A stretch of 64,000 nt of DNA from the NCBI GenBank assembly GCA_022592435.1, contig JABYQS010000125.1:1-64000 (forward strand), in the 5' to 3' direction. Both the position numbers and the translations under genes were made by a program. Position 1 is the first letter of the stretch; every line of letters begins with the position of its first letter. Under the pieces are notes generated by a model. That model had not been told where the DNA came from and searched no databases. It saw nothing but the letters and a program-made list of their open reading frames with translations. Origin of the DNA: Cerioporus squamosus (lineage: Eukaryota > Basidiomycota > Agaricomycetes > Polyporales > Polyporaceae). Below are positions 12,001-23,290 of this stretch, one piece after another.

Positions 12001-13296
12001 CACGGTCTGTCGCATTTCGACAGATCCGACGTCCTCGCCCGAGCGCAGCCAGCGTGATTCACGCCGCCGCAGTCAACTGGTCACAACCCGAGTATCGCTC
12101 TGTGACTTCCGCTGCAATGCACAAATGTGCTTAGAGCGCAACAGCAGTGCTCCATAGGACAGACCCAACATTGGCAATGAGCTGTAGTGCGAACGTATCA
12201 GCTCTGCGTCTCCTTCTGCAACGGCTAGAAGACCCAGAGGACACGTTCACGCGCGAGCACGACCCTGACCGACTGGTGACTATCGTATAGACCCAGGGGG
12301 ACGCGTTCACAGCCCACAGCATGGGCGCGAGACTTGCAAGCTTGTCGTGGGACAGCATGCGGCAGAACGCGCCTCAAGCGGTGCCCGCGTACGTAGTCCT
12401 AGAAGTCACAGGACGGTATGCGATCAAAACGCGCTCAACCTATACGCCCCGATAAAATAGGGTGTGGGACGCATATATTCGGTGTCCCCATAGTGCACGC
12501 GCCAAGCACTATGGCCTGAACGGCCGTCGGTATGCGCGCAGGTGTACCCCCGGTCGTGTTGGATAATCGGCCATATTGTCCACCATTCCCGGGTCATGGT
12601 AATTTCCCTGAGCAAAGCACCACGGACCATATAACAGAGTTCAAGATACGCTCCTAGTTGACTAACTCTGTCGGAGTCTTCACAACTGCATCCAGGGAAA
12701 CTGCGGCAAGTGACATAAAGCCGATGCAGATCCACCCGAATGCATAGAAGAAGGGGTAGCCTTGCCGTAAGTGACAGAAACACTCACTTCTCTAGAGAGG
12801 AGTCGAGCTCGTTTAAACCAGTGCGGACCGAGCCTAGAGAGCCTTCGAGGTCCGATACGCCGGCTGCCTGGACGAGCAGGTCCTCGTGATGCGTAGTGAC
12901 CTATGCAAGATATGGGTGAGCACTGCCAGTCCGTCTAACAGGGCGCAGGCGCAGGCGCAGGCAGGGGAGGGGAGATAGCATGCCATGGGATCCATGTAGG
13001 CAGCCGTGAGAGGGGATAGCGACGAGGTAGGAAGGGATCTTCGCTGTGGCCGCCGGAGGTAAGAGGGTGCTTACCACGTTCTTGAGCTGTTTCTCGACGT
13101 CGTCCAGGCTGAAGGTGAGTTTGGAGATGGCAACAGAGACGTCCTCGCTGGCAGGGGCGAGTCCGGTGCTCTTTGCAGGCTTGTTTTTGCCCGGCTGGGG
13201 CGGATAGGGCTCCCCGGCTAAGATGGCATTGGCGTAGTCGTTCGGGTCGAAGTCCGGGTGAGCGAAGACAGCATAGTCTGCGGAAGAGTCAGTCAT
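9004..13296 (-). CDS. COG5: Conserved oligomeric Golgi complex subunit 5
   Basis: Subunit of the COG vesicle-tethering complex that acts in retrograde intra-Golgi transport. Exons, transcript order: 13296-13075, 12900-12788, 11771-11461, 11365-11175, 11115-10956, 10886-10584, 10521-10401, 10341-9909, 9846-9398, 9322-9004. They sum to 873 codons plus stop with every phase matching. The N-terminus (FAHPDFDPNDYANAILAGEP) and the run SRFVILARRLELQLAEM are COG5-like, as are NQSLLASSLQTAHNLRVLPD, RALSNFESLYLSRSSNRLNE and SIAKPLGESGKLQLTTDMTE. The protein is intact. The second intron (11772-12787) is 1,016 bp, about ten times the others, and contains no gene I can identify. Convergent with ILV6 copy 1; divergent from the gene at 13990 across 693 bp. 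Confidence 0.93.
11772..12787 (-). other. Unusually long second intron of COG5
   Basis: The intron starts GTGAGTG and ends CCTAG on the minus strand. At 1,016 bp it stands out against 59-174 bp for the other eight. It contains an imperfect direct repeat of about 20 bp (GACCCAGAGGACACGTTCAC near 12230 and GACCCAGGGGGACGCGTTCAC-like near 12291). No terminal inverted repeats, transposase or long ORF were found, so an inserted element is only a possibility. Confidence 0.7.
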
Positions 13297-13989
13297 AGAA
13301 CTGCGAAGACCACGCTAGAGACCGACCAGACATAAGAGTAGCTCATGGAGGTTGCCGATGGGGACAAAGGAGAGGACAGGACGCGGGTGACGAGGTGCGC
13401 GTCGCGGCGAGCGTTGAGCGCGTTCGTGTCAAGACGCCCATAGAAGGTTGATGGGAATCTAATCTTATCAGCGCGTTCTCTCCGAGTCCTCGAGCCTCGA
13501 GGTGCTCACTTCCACGCCTCCGTGTCCAGCACTGAGCATAACCTTGCCTCCCTGCCCTCCTTGGAACAAGCTGTATCTTCACCCTCTACCTCCGCGGCTT
13601 GCCCGTGGCCCCAGCGTCCCAGGGTGGCCTTTGCTCACCTCGATATCTGCCCAGTGCATCACTCATGTCTGTGCTCGAGTACAGATACGAAGTTGCCACG
13701 GCCACGGCCTCGTGTCGACGCTCATCTCAGAAGCCGTCGGGACGACCTCGGCCATTGGCTCGTTGCGGCCGTTACTGAGATCGTCGCGCGAGAACAAACC
13801 AAGTGGCCACGCGTGACGTCACGCAGCAGCTATAAGACACGCGGCGGACGCGGCAGATGATCGCTACGTTAGCCTCTTCTAGTGCGCCACCAGCACAGTC
13901 TTTCTCGCCGTCCCTTCTCCACTTTCGCCTTCGTCCTCGTCCTCGTCCTTGCACAGACTAACCATCGCGATCGCACAAAACACCCACGG
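13297..13989. promoter_or_regulatory. Divergent promoter region COG5 / CipC-like gene
   Basis: 693 bp separate two divergent start codons. A TATA-like CTATAAGAC sits near 13830, about 155 bp before the plus-strand start codon, followed by a pyrimidine-rich leader. No conserved operator could be assigned. Confidence 0.4.
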
Positions 13990-15768
13990 ATGGCCTACAA
14001 CTACTATCAGACACAAATGCCGGGCTGGGGAACTTCGCAGGTACGTGTCTTTGTCGTGTCTCCAACGCGGTATCCTTAGCGACTCCGTGCAGTTCCAGTT
14101 CGGTGCGCCTCCAAGACCAGCTTTTCAACCTCAACCTACATGTGAGCCCCCCTTGTCTTTCCATCGCGACTCCTTCCAACAAGCAAAGCAGGGAAAGGAT
14201 ATGACTTCTACAACGCACATGCCATGAATCCCGATCCGTGAGTCGACTATTTTGCAGATCGACGCCGCATCGTAACATCCTGATCTCTGATCGCGCGTAA
14301 TAGTGGACTCTTCGACACCGTCATGACTCGCCTAAGGAGCGGCCTCGGGCTGGGTATCAGTCACTCGGAGGCTCGCAACTGGCACAAGAAAGTGTACAGC
14401 GGTCTGGTACGTCTCTCCCCCAGTCCGCTCGATCCCACTTGAAGCGCTCCGCCGCTGCCCCTCCCACACCTGCCCACCCCGGAACGCGCATGTGGTTTGC
14501 TCCCCATGCTAACAATGACGCGCTGTCCTTCTCTAGATGCCACTTACCCAGCTTCTTCCGGAAGACATCGGCGCGGCAGCCGCATATGAAGCCTATCGCA
14601 CGTGGAAGTACAATTCCTTCCTTCACGAGCCCCTCAGTGCGGAGCGCGAAGTACAACGCGAGGGCCTCATTGGCATGGCGGTCGCCGAGAGTACGTCTGT
14701 TCATTGTCAATCGTGCGGTTCGGCACTCAGTACTCACCTGGGAATCATGTAGCCCAGCGTCTCTGGCAGTACTCGCAACGGGCATATGACACCTATGGCC
14801 TCAGAGCTGCATGCGATGCCGCCGCATCCACAGCATCAATGCTAGCTGACCGTGTACGTTATTTCGCCCGACCAAAGTCCATAACTCTATTCCTGATGCG
14901 GTCAACCTTCGCAGCTCTTCGCTCAGTCCTCAGGCATGGCAGGACGCGCGTCCTCCTACTCAAGCGGCGGCGACCCTTACTACGAAGACCCTTATCGTCG
15001 CAGGAGCCGCAGCCGTCACAACTCCTTCAGCACACCCGCACCTACCGTCGTCCGCGTAGGGGGCTCGCCTTACATGGGCGGTGGTGGCTTGCCCTACGCC
15101 GGCACTCCCAGCGCAGTACCCATGCCGATCCCTGGCGCAGCGATGAGTACCGGCGCTTATGGTGCTGGTATGCCAGGTCCTATGGCGGCGGCTCACCATA
15201 CGGTGCCGGGATGCAAGGGGGGTTGCCCGGGTCGTACTCTCCGTACGGGGGCGCTTCCCCGAATCCGTACGCGGCTGGCGGAGTCCCGGCCGCTGGCCAG
15301 TACACGTTCAACGGCGTCCCGATAGGCTACGGGGGAGGCGCGGCTCCGAGTGCCTATGGCGGCGCAGCTCCCGGCTACACCCTCCCGAACGGACAGGCTG
15401 TCCCGCCCGGGTCCACAGTCATCATCACCAAGCCCAGCCGCTCGCGTCGCCACTCGACCGCTAGCCACCACCGCAGCCACCGCTCCGGCAGCCACTCGTC
15501 GCGCTACGACGACTATGACCGCGAGCGAGAACGGGAACGGGAGCGGGAGAGGGAGTTAGAAGCGCGAGATTGGGAGCGCGCAGACCGCGAGAGGCACGAG
15601 CGCGATCGGCTGCGTTGGGAGCAGCAGGAGCGCGAGCGCGAATCGTCTATCGGGGGAGGGTACGGCGCGGACGAGTATGGACGGTATGGGCGGGTGGGGC
15701 GCAACTTCGAGTCTGGCATGGGCGCTGGCTTGAACGCTGCAGGCTTCGGGTATGGGGGGCGCTACTAG
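13990..15768 (+). CDS. CipC/DUF3759-like domain protein with glycine-rich and charged tail
   Basis: Exons: 13990-14040, 14093-14141, 14192-14237, 14304-14406, 14537-14690, 14753-14853, 14915-15768. Residues about 60-165 (HSEARNWHKKVYSGLM, GAAAAYEAYRTWKYNSFLHE, REGLIGMAVAETQRLWQY) recall the small CipC-like, concanamycin-induced DUF3759 proteins of fungi: an alanine-rich helix with Tyr/Glu pairs. The rest is a Gly/Tyr/Pro-rich stretch, then His/Ser/Arg-rich sequence and a strongly charged Arg-Glu/Asp repeat near 15520-15640. One base appears lost at about 15176-15184: the upstream frame reads AYGAGMPG, the downstream frame SYGGGSPYGAGMQGGLPG. Restoring it gives 452 residues and makes the exon sum divisible by three. 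Function unknown; the tail suggests a disordered or RNA/protein-binding segment. Domain assignment is by eye and moderate. Confidence 0.7.
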
Positions 15769-16397
15769 CGATGCAGCTGTGCCCAGAAGGAGTGGCATTA
15801 TGCTCCTCGTCGTGCTCGGTTGATGGACGATGTCAAGGTTACGATCCTCTTGGGTTTGTGGTCCTGTGTCCCCGATTCACGGTCAGCGTAACGTTCATGC
15901 CCGATACCCAATACCCATGCATCCCACTTCCTGCTGCTGTTGCTCTCGATCTGACCGTACTCGTCCTGTTTGTTTGGATAGCGTGTCCCTCGTGTTGTCT
16001 TCTTGCTTTGTACTTGTACTCATGTTGGTTGTACTGTGTACTCCTAGCTATATTGTACGACGTGAGTCATACTAGTAGACGAATCGTATCTATGTAGGAA
16101 GCGAGTTGCTGGACAGTGGACTCTTCCCGGTCGCTGCATCCGCAGGTGTAGAGGAACTTTTGACGTGGATACCACCGCCATCCACTTGAGATTCGTAAGC
16201 ACCCAGGACCAACTATCAATCTAACATCATGCGACGTCGACAACGTACATCCCCTTATTCTACTCCTTGCATCCATTCCGTTAATCAGAGGGTGTTTGTG
16301 GGTCCCTCGCAATCTATGCCAGAACCACGACCATAAAGCCGAGAAAGATCTGATCGGAACGAGTTGTGTACTCTTGTCCGCGTAAGCCGCCAGTCCT
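15769..16397. other. Intergenic between convergent genes
   Basis: 629 bp between the CipC-like gene and ILV6 copy 2. Presumed 3' UTRs, with T-rich stretches near 15950-16060; no gene, RNA or repeat recognised. Confidence 0.5.
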
Positions 16398-17705
16398 TCA
16401 GCCAGGAGGAAGCAGGCTCGCATCGACAGCACCACCCTCGTCTTCCGCATCACCTTCGTCGGCGTGGTTGATGGGCGTCCGCGGCATGACCATAAGACCT
16501 ATTCATAGTTAACTCAGCACCCGCTACCCTTCTTGACCGCCCATGGAAGAACACGGACGTCGACGGAACAGCGTAAGTAAGAGAGAGAGAGAGAGAGACT
16601 CACCGGTCCGCGCAGACTCGATGAGCCCAAACGGCTTGAGGAGCGACAGGAACGCCTCGACGCGCTTCGTCTTCCCGCTCATCTCCACGATCACGCTGTG
16701 CTCGCTCACGTCCACGATCCGGCCCCCAAAGCGCGCGGAGAGCACCTCGATCGCCTGCAGGTTGTCGCTCTTCATGCGCAGCGCCTCGCTCGGGGTCAGC
16801 GGGGCCGCCGCGCCCGCCCCGTCGTGGTCGTGGTCGTGGTCGCGCTCGGCGGAGTGCTCGAACTGCTGTGCGAGCGCAGTCTCGCGCTCGAGCTTGGACG
16901 ACCTCGGCTTCGACCTCGGGTGCAGGTGCGGGCTTGGATGCGAGTTCGGGTGGGCGCAGCGAGGGGCGTGCGTCGGCCCGCCAAGGAGCTGCTCTTCGAG
17001 GTACTCATGCCCGAGGATGGAGACCTTAGCGAGGAGGAGCTCGCGCTCGATGCACTGCGTCTCCGTATAGTCGAGAACAGCCCATATGGGCACCTATGGG
17101 AGCAGAAGGTCAGGTCAGCATGCTGCTGCTGCTGCTGAGGGCCGAGGAAGTCCCGCTCACCAGGTCCTCGAGCTGCCTCCTGGCTTGCTCGACGATGCCG
17201 TCCTGTCCGCGGAGGACGATGCACATCTTCGAGAGGTCGCGGATTTCTGTGCGGCACACGACGAGGGAGTCGATGTTGAAACCGCGCCCTGCAAGGATGC
17301 CCGAGACGCGAGAAAGCACCCCGGGCTCGTTGTGTACGAGACAGTTGAGCACATGCCTGTCTCAATATCCAAGTCAGTTCAGGTAGGCTTGCATGATGAT
17401 ACAGGCGCGTACTTCTTGAAAGGCTGGAGGCCAGGCGTCGGGGTGTTGTAGATTATGTTCGTCACGGCTTCCTCCGCAGACCGCACATGGGGACGATCGA
17501 TAATTGGCAGTGGCGGCGGACGGTGTGGCAGCATGCGCCTGTAAGTGAGCGCAGACGTCGAGTCATCGACAGCCGGAGGTGGTGGCCTTGCCGCCGTCAC
17601 CTCTTCGAGTCTTCGCAGCGAGGTCGTGAACACTCGAGGGTTCACATTCACCGAGGACCTCGCGGCGGCACGGACGCGCGCCGGATTCGCGACGAGGTTG
17701 GACAT
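16398..17705 (-). CDS. ILV6: Acetolactate synthase regulatory (small) subunit, copy 2
   Basis: Second copy of the ILV6-type regulatory subunit. Exons, transcript order: 17705-17413, 17356-17161, 17093-16604, 16498-16398 (359 residues, frame intact). The ACT domain and C-terminal domain match copy 1 almost residue for residue (for example DNLQAIEVLSARFGGRIVDV against DNLQAIETLAAQFGGRIVDV). Exon 2 (196 bp) and the last exon (101 bp) are the same length in both copies, and all three introns are in the same place and phase. The presequence and the His/Arg-rich linker have diverged most. The third intron contains a (GA)n microsatellite at about 16581-16598. Because the introns are kept, the duplication was at DNA level, not by reverse transcription. 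Both copies look functional from sequence; different roles or expression would be inference. Confidence 0.93.
16581..16598. repeat. (GA)n microsatellite in ILV6 copy 2 intron
   Basis: About nine GA dinucleotides in a row, just downstream of the donor site of the last intron on the minus strand. Confidence 0.9.
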
Positions 17706-20700
17706 GGAGGATCAAGACGGTGAGAGCGAAAGGCCAGAGTGATTTCAGGCTGGGAAGGGAATCGACACCAGTTATCCCACTCGCAACCTGAAGAAGAGGA
17801 ACCTCCGGACTCGAAACCTTACGTGAACGCCACCCTCTTCTTCCGAGTGCACTCGGGGGATTGCCTGGGGTGGCATCACGATTGGCTTGATGTAACTCGC
17901 CGCAGCGCAGAAGAAGTCGCTTAACGAAACCCAGACCGCAATGACGCTCTCGGCGGCAAGGCCGCAAGGGACCATCGAAAAGGAGCGCACGAAAGTTGCA
18001 GAATCGAGCGGTGCATTGGAAGGTAGCAGGAGTTTCGCAAATCTCCGATTGGTGTAGGACGATTCTGGCCGTCTACCGCCGATCCTTTTGTATCTCAAGA
18101 ATCTGATGCTGCGAGAGAGCCGTGCGAGCGTACTTGCAGGTTCTCACCGTTGACTGCGTGTGCACACAATGCCTTGCTAATCAGGCCCCGCTCCCGGACC
18201 TGTCAGTGCCTCCTCTAGGCGACTCATCGATGAAGTCGGAGTCGTCAATGCAGTCTCGCAGTGCAGGGTCGCGAAGGCGGCAAAATTCTCCTCGCCTGAC
18301 CTGAAGCTAGAACCGCCAATGATGCAGTGACCTTATGCACATGCACTGCTCCTCGCCTTTCCTGGAACCCGGAACATCTCAAAAAAGACGAGGTGAAGGC
18401 GATGTCGTGCCGCAACTAATGCAACTTCTTCATGATGCGAGATGATGGCTATAAGCATGGCATGCTCCACGCGTGCGAAAAATGCTAGTTCATATGTTAG
18501 CAGACGATGAGTCTACCATCAACCCGCCTCCAGTACGCAAACACTCGACTGCTTTCGACAAGTGGCAGGTCGGGGCCTGCTGCAACGGCTGCGGCTCGGT
18601 GATGATTTTCCACCGATGTGAGTCTCGCGCTGAGATAACGCCAACGGCGACATCGAGAACACAGAAGAACGCAACTTAGGCGGCGCGGCTCCCTGATAAG
18701 AGACGCAGTAACTCACAAGGGTGCAATCGTTGCACAGCAGAATAGAAACGCAAAATAAACAGAATTTATGAGGGAAGCACTCACAAAGTCTCGGAGTCGT
18801 GCCAATTTCCCGCAATGGCGATATCAAGCACACACATGGTCTAGCTCGAGGAAGGGTAACCTCGCACCAGGAGGGAGTGTCCGCGGCTCTCTCTTGGACG
18901 GTCGATAATGTCACTCCGAGATCCAGGCCGTTGGGAGTAATGTCATCTGCAAGAAGCAACCGCTATCAGTGAGGGTGGCAGTTCAGCGTCCGTAGAACCA
19001 GAAGAATGACTGCTCGGCGTCCTATGCGTATGGTTCTTATGACCATTGGGACGATTTGAGAAGCTCCATGGAAACCTGCACTGATATCAGAACACATTGT
19101 CATTGTGGGACTTACTTGACCGAAGACTTTTAACTCGCATACTCGGCGCGGGCTGCTGACGGTGACGGAACGAGACGGCTACTCTGAGTCAAGATTGGAC
19201 ATAAGAAGTCAATGTTGACGCCTCTGACGTCCAGTTCAGGCGCGATCGGGGGCAGTTTGAGTTGGAAGTTCCCAGCGGGGTTCTAACATACAGCTTAAGA
19301 ATTAGCATCGCCGATCCGTTACGGAACTTACGGAGTTCTTTTTGAGGCCGAACCTTCGCCACCTGTATTTATGATTGACGCTTCTTCGCATAAACGGCGT
19401 TGAGAGCAACATTAACCCCCTTGACGTAGCCATGGGAGAATATACTGGCTCATGCCCTAAGTTGGACTCTTGCTTCGTAATAGACGATACGTACCTATGC
19501 TTCGTTGGCGGGATTAGAGAGAGCGGTGTCAGAAGGACTACTAATTGACGAAGTCCGCTTGAGAGCGTGTATGTGGCTGCAGCATACCGCTCCGACCCTG
19601 CCGAGCTCTGCACCCAATTTACTGAATCTGTCGTAGACCTCCGACCTAAAGAAGGGCATAAGTATAATCGTCAGAGCAATAACAGCTAATACCGTAAGTC
19701 ATAATTTCCTTAGAAAGGGTCCCACCGCTGCGATGCCTGGTCATAGCTTACATGGTCAGTTCTTCCGGAAATCGCAATCGCACGCATTTACACAACGCAA
19801 GGCACCCGAGCGGGCTCGCCTACCTTTCTGACAACACGTTTACTTGCCAGCGAAGTCTCAATTTCCTCCGAAACATCGCTACGTCACCTCTGACCTGCTT
19901 GAGCAGCCTTGGGAGTTCCTCTGAGTCTTCTGGATGTCCGATAAGCAATTTCCAGGGTGTCTCTAACGTTAATGAATGCGAGGTATTTGAGAATAACGGC
20001 CGTATATCGGGAGTTCTGCGCATGGTCGTGGTGGTACAGAAGGAAGTTGGATGGCGTGGCGCCGTTGCTATTTTGAGGACTGGTCCGGTGAAGAAGCGCT
20101 GGTTGTCCATCGTCGCAATCAGTGAGACGCCTTTCGGATTCAACACATAAATTCTTAACTATTTCGCGGAAGTATCCTACACGTCTCTATGCTGTACAGT
20201 ACAACAGTGCGATCTTTGTGAACGTACCAATCTAGGTCTGTCAGTTCGGCCCGCGTCCCCGAACCGCGTGTCTTGTATCCAAAACCAGTAAGCTAGACGC
20301 TCGTTCCAAGACGCACGCTATGATAGCACGCCCACTGCATTGGCACTATTGGTACTACTTCCATGATGACAGGGATATAGAGTCATAGAGGTTGGCTGAA
20401 GTAACGGCGCCTTGGTGTCTTCGCTACGCGGACGCAGCGGGACCTATCCCGCGATCGACAACTTGAAATCGGGGAGCTCGGGGATAAGACGCGATGACCA
20501 ACACCAACGCTCATGTCAGCGTCGCAGGTGCATATCAACGTAACTGAAGAGCCATAGAATGCTCCGTAATTCTTGCGCTAAGCAACTCGGAGTGCAAGTG
20601 GGTGACTCTAACTTCTGGCAGCAAGTTAGCCCGGTATGCACAGCCGAGGTTCGCAGGTTTGCTGCAGTTTCAACCTGCCTTGTACATCACTGCTTTCCCT

Positions 20701-21886
20701 GCACACCCTCAGCCTTCGTAATCATTCCATCATGGATGCAACTGCATCGCACACCGTGTCCCAATATAGCGGCGAAGAGGGGGCCAGAAGCTGAGCCGCA
20801 TGTTGATGTCGAATCGTCCACATTTGCCAAGGTATCTGAAGCGCTACAAGCTAGCGGGATTTACCCGTCTTGCTCTTGTCGAGTTGTCGGACAATGGGGC
20901 ACAGTGCACGTGTAAGTACCTAGCTTCGAATGGCATCCTATGGCGACGACTTGGGAAGACAAGTGATATGAATGACTCGGAGAAGCTTTAACTACTACTA
21001 TATGAGTTGGAGGCCAGGCTCTTCGACCGCACTCCCAGGGTGCTGTCGGCGCAGCAGGGAGGGAGAGCAGACACGTGCCATGGTCCATCACATAACACAA
21101 TGAGGCGTGCAAGAGACACGTATTAGGGATCTGGGATTTGCATCCGCCGCGTGGTGGCAGTTGCAGCCGATAGCCGCTAGCTTCCGCATCCCATGATGCA
21201 ACGACGCCGATACAGACGTTTGAATGAGCATCCGCCCTCCGCGGAGCGATCGCAAAAGACTAGTACTGTTCAGTCTAGTCGCATCATGGTCACTCTCAGG
21301 TATCGCGTTCGGGGCCCGAAGGCACCGTGTTGACTCCGCTATCTTATGCATTTGCGCATTGGCAGAGACGTTGTCATGTTGCTTGGACGTTGATGTCAAG
21401 GCCGTCGAGTGTTTGTGACTTGTACTGAAGTGCGGGTCAGTCACTAGGTGGAGAGATCAGGGGCGAGATATACTTCCGAAGCTTTCATCCGACGCGAAGC
21501 GCTCTCTGACTTCAACTTTCCCTCAACTCCTGTCTGGCTCCACTGATCTCTCATCCTTTCCTGGTTGTATCCGCAATGTTCGACCTCTCCACATCGCGAC
21601 CTCTCTCTTATCCCGATGGTCCAGAAGGGAGCATTCCAGTAGTAGGCTATTAGGAGGTGATAAAAGGGTTGTAGTCGACGCCGACCATGACCTCCCGCAT
21701 GATCTTTTAGGCACGATTCTGCGGGCTCCCCACCGGAACCGACAGCGAATGCATGCATGAAAAGAGAGGCCGTATATAGACGATCTCAGCATGGAGGGTG
21801 TCCGCCAGTAACTGTCTCAACTGCGTCGTTTGCCACTTGTTGCCTTCCTCTCACAGCCGCATCTCTCGCTCCTGCTCAATATCCTG
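17706..21886. other. Gene-poor stretch, no confident gene
   Basis: More than 4 kb without a gene I can support. Base composition is visibly less GC-rich than the flanking coding regions, and open frames are short and disrupted. The best candidate is a minus-strand frame at about 19820-20155 (contains PKGVSLIATMDNQRFFTGPV) that seems to shift frame part-way. I cannot link it to a family or find clean splice partners. No transposase, reverse transcriptase, tRNA or long terminal repeat was recognised. Decayed mobile or gene remnants are possible. Confidence 0.4.
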
Positions 21887-22223
21887 ATGTACACTTCACT
21901 CGTCGCATTTGCTACCTTTGCGATCGTTGCTAGTCTTGGAGCAGTCGATGGTAAGCAACCCATTTCGTACCAGTACCAGTATATCTTTATAACTTGTCGC
22001 TGCTTCAGCGCGCCCGAGAGTGATTTATGTCACTCCATCCGAGTGCTCAATCTCCGCCGTGACCTACGCTCCTCCGGTGGCCTTCACGAAGACGGTGTAC
22101 TCGACGGTAACCTCCACGACAACAGTGCTGCCCGAGCGCACGCGGCTCAGCCGGCTCTTGCGAGCGTTTGACAAGCCCACTGGTGCGGCGACGACGACGG
22201 AGATCACCTGGGCCATGGATTAA
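21887..22223 (+). CDS. Small secreted protein, unknown function
   Basis: Two exons, 21887-21950 and 22009-22223, encode 92 residues. The intron has a clean GTAAGC donor and TTCAG acceptor, and splicing keeps the frame. The first ~20 residues (MYTSLVAFATFAIVASLGAV) form a typical signal peptide. The mature part is Thr/Val/Ser-rich (KTVYSTVTSTTTVLPE) with a single cysteine and no known domain. It stands alone in a gene-poor stretch. Small size, a signal peptide and lack of relatives fit a secreted effector-like or wall-associated protein, but that is inference; no activity is suggested. Confidence 0.55.
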
Positions 22224-23290
22224 CCGCGTACCCATATTTGACTCAAGCCGCTTGTGTTTGAGAAGTGGACCCTTGGAGGAGGAGTAGCTGGCCCGCCACC
22301 GCTATCGACAGTTACTGAAGGACCTCTGTAGTTTGACGGGTGGACATGATTTGGCGAAGGTTGGGGTTTAGTTCGGTCGAGCGTCGATTCATTCTACCGC
22401 GCACCCACATCATCCCCGAGCAAGTGGTTACTCGTGGCACCACTCACTAGTTCTACTCACTCCCTGCCGCTTTCGGCAAACATGCTGCTGAGTACGGTAC
22501 TTACCCGGCCTGTACGGCATGGCCCGAAGGGTTACTGCGCACTGCCTGCCTAGTAAATGAACAGCCTTCTGTTTGAACTCACAAGAGACTACTGGCAATG
22601 TCCGTCCACCACGGTGTGAGAGGGAATCGTGTGTGTGACGTTTTAAGTGCACATCTTTTGGCACCGAGGCAATTGTGTGAACAGCGTTTGGGTGAGCAGA
22701 TACCCTGTCATGCAACAATTATCCGTCAAAAAACATAACCGGTGCACAATCATATCATACGGCATGTCAGGGTATCTATGTGAGGAGGAAGCAATGGCCT
22801 ATAATACAGACGAGCGGATACGTGAGAGTCCGAGAAGCACGGTCCGTATGTAAGTAAGTGATAAGCTGCGTAATATACATAGTTGGAGAGAGCACGGCCA
22901 TGCGGTCTATACGCATGATTCGTGAAGACTTAGGCGACCAGAATGGTGAGGAATAGAACAAGGACGGATGCGGAAGACATACAGAGGTCAGGCTTGAGAG
23001 GAACTCGAATTATTTCAAATACTGTGAGTAGTCATAGTGCAACGGTCATCGACGCGTCTCCAACCAGCCCCGGCCGGCGTATAAGTAATAGAACTATGTG
23101 CCTGGCAATTGTCAATGCGACGAGGTATGTATGCGGGGCTGGTCCGATCGGCAGACGCGGCACCATTGAAGAGAGCGGTATAGGGATGTGACTTCCCAGG
23201 CCAGAAGGTCAATCAACCACCAGGACGCTCGCAAGTTGCAACATCCAACGAAATGGAACAACGTGGCGGGAGACTAGTTCTGAGTAGTCG
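22224..23290. other. Intergenic, no gene called
   Basis: About 1.07 kb with scattered short frames only; nothing recognisable. Confidence 0.45.

Noticed and set aside
16581..16598. GA run as a possible regulatory GAGA element
   Set aside because: It lies inside an intron just after a donor site and looks like a simple microsatellite.
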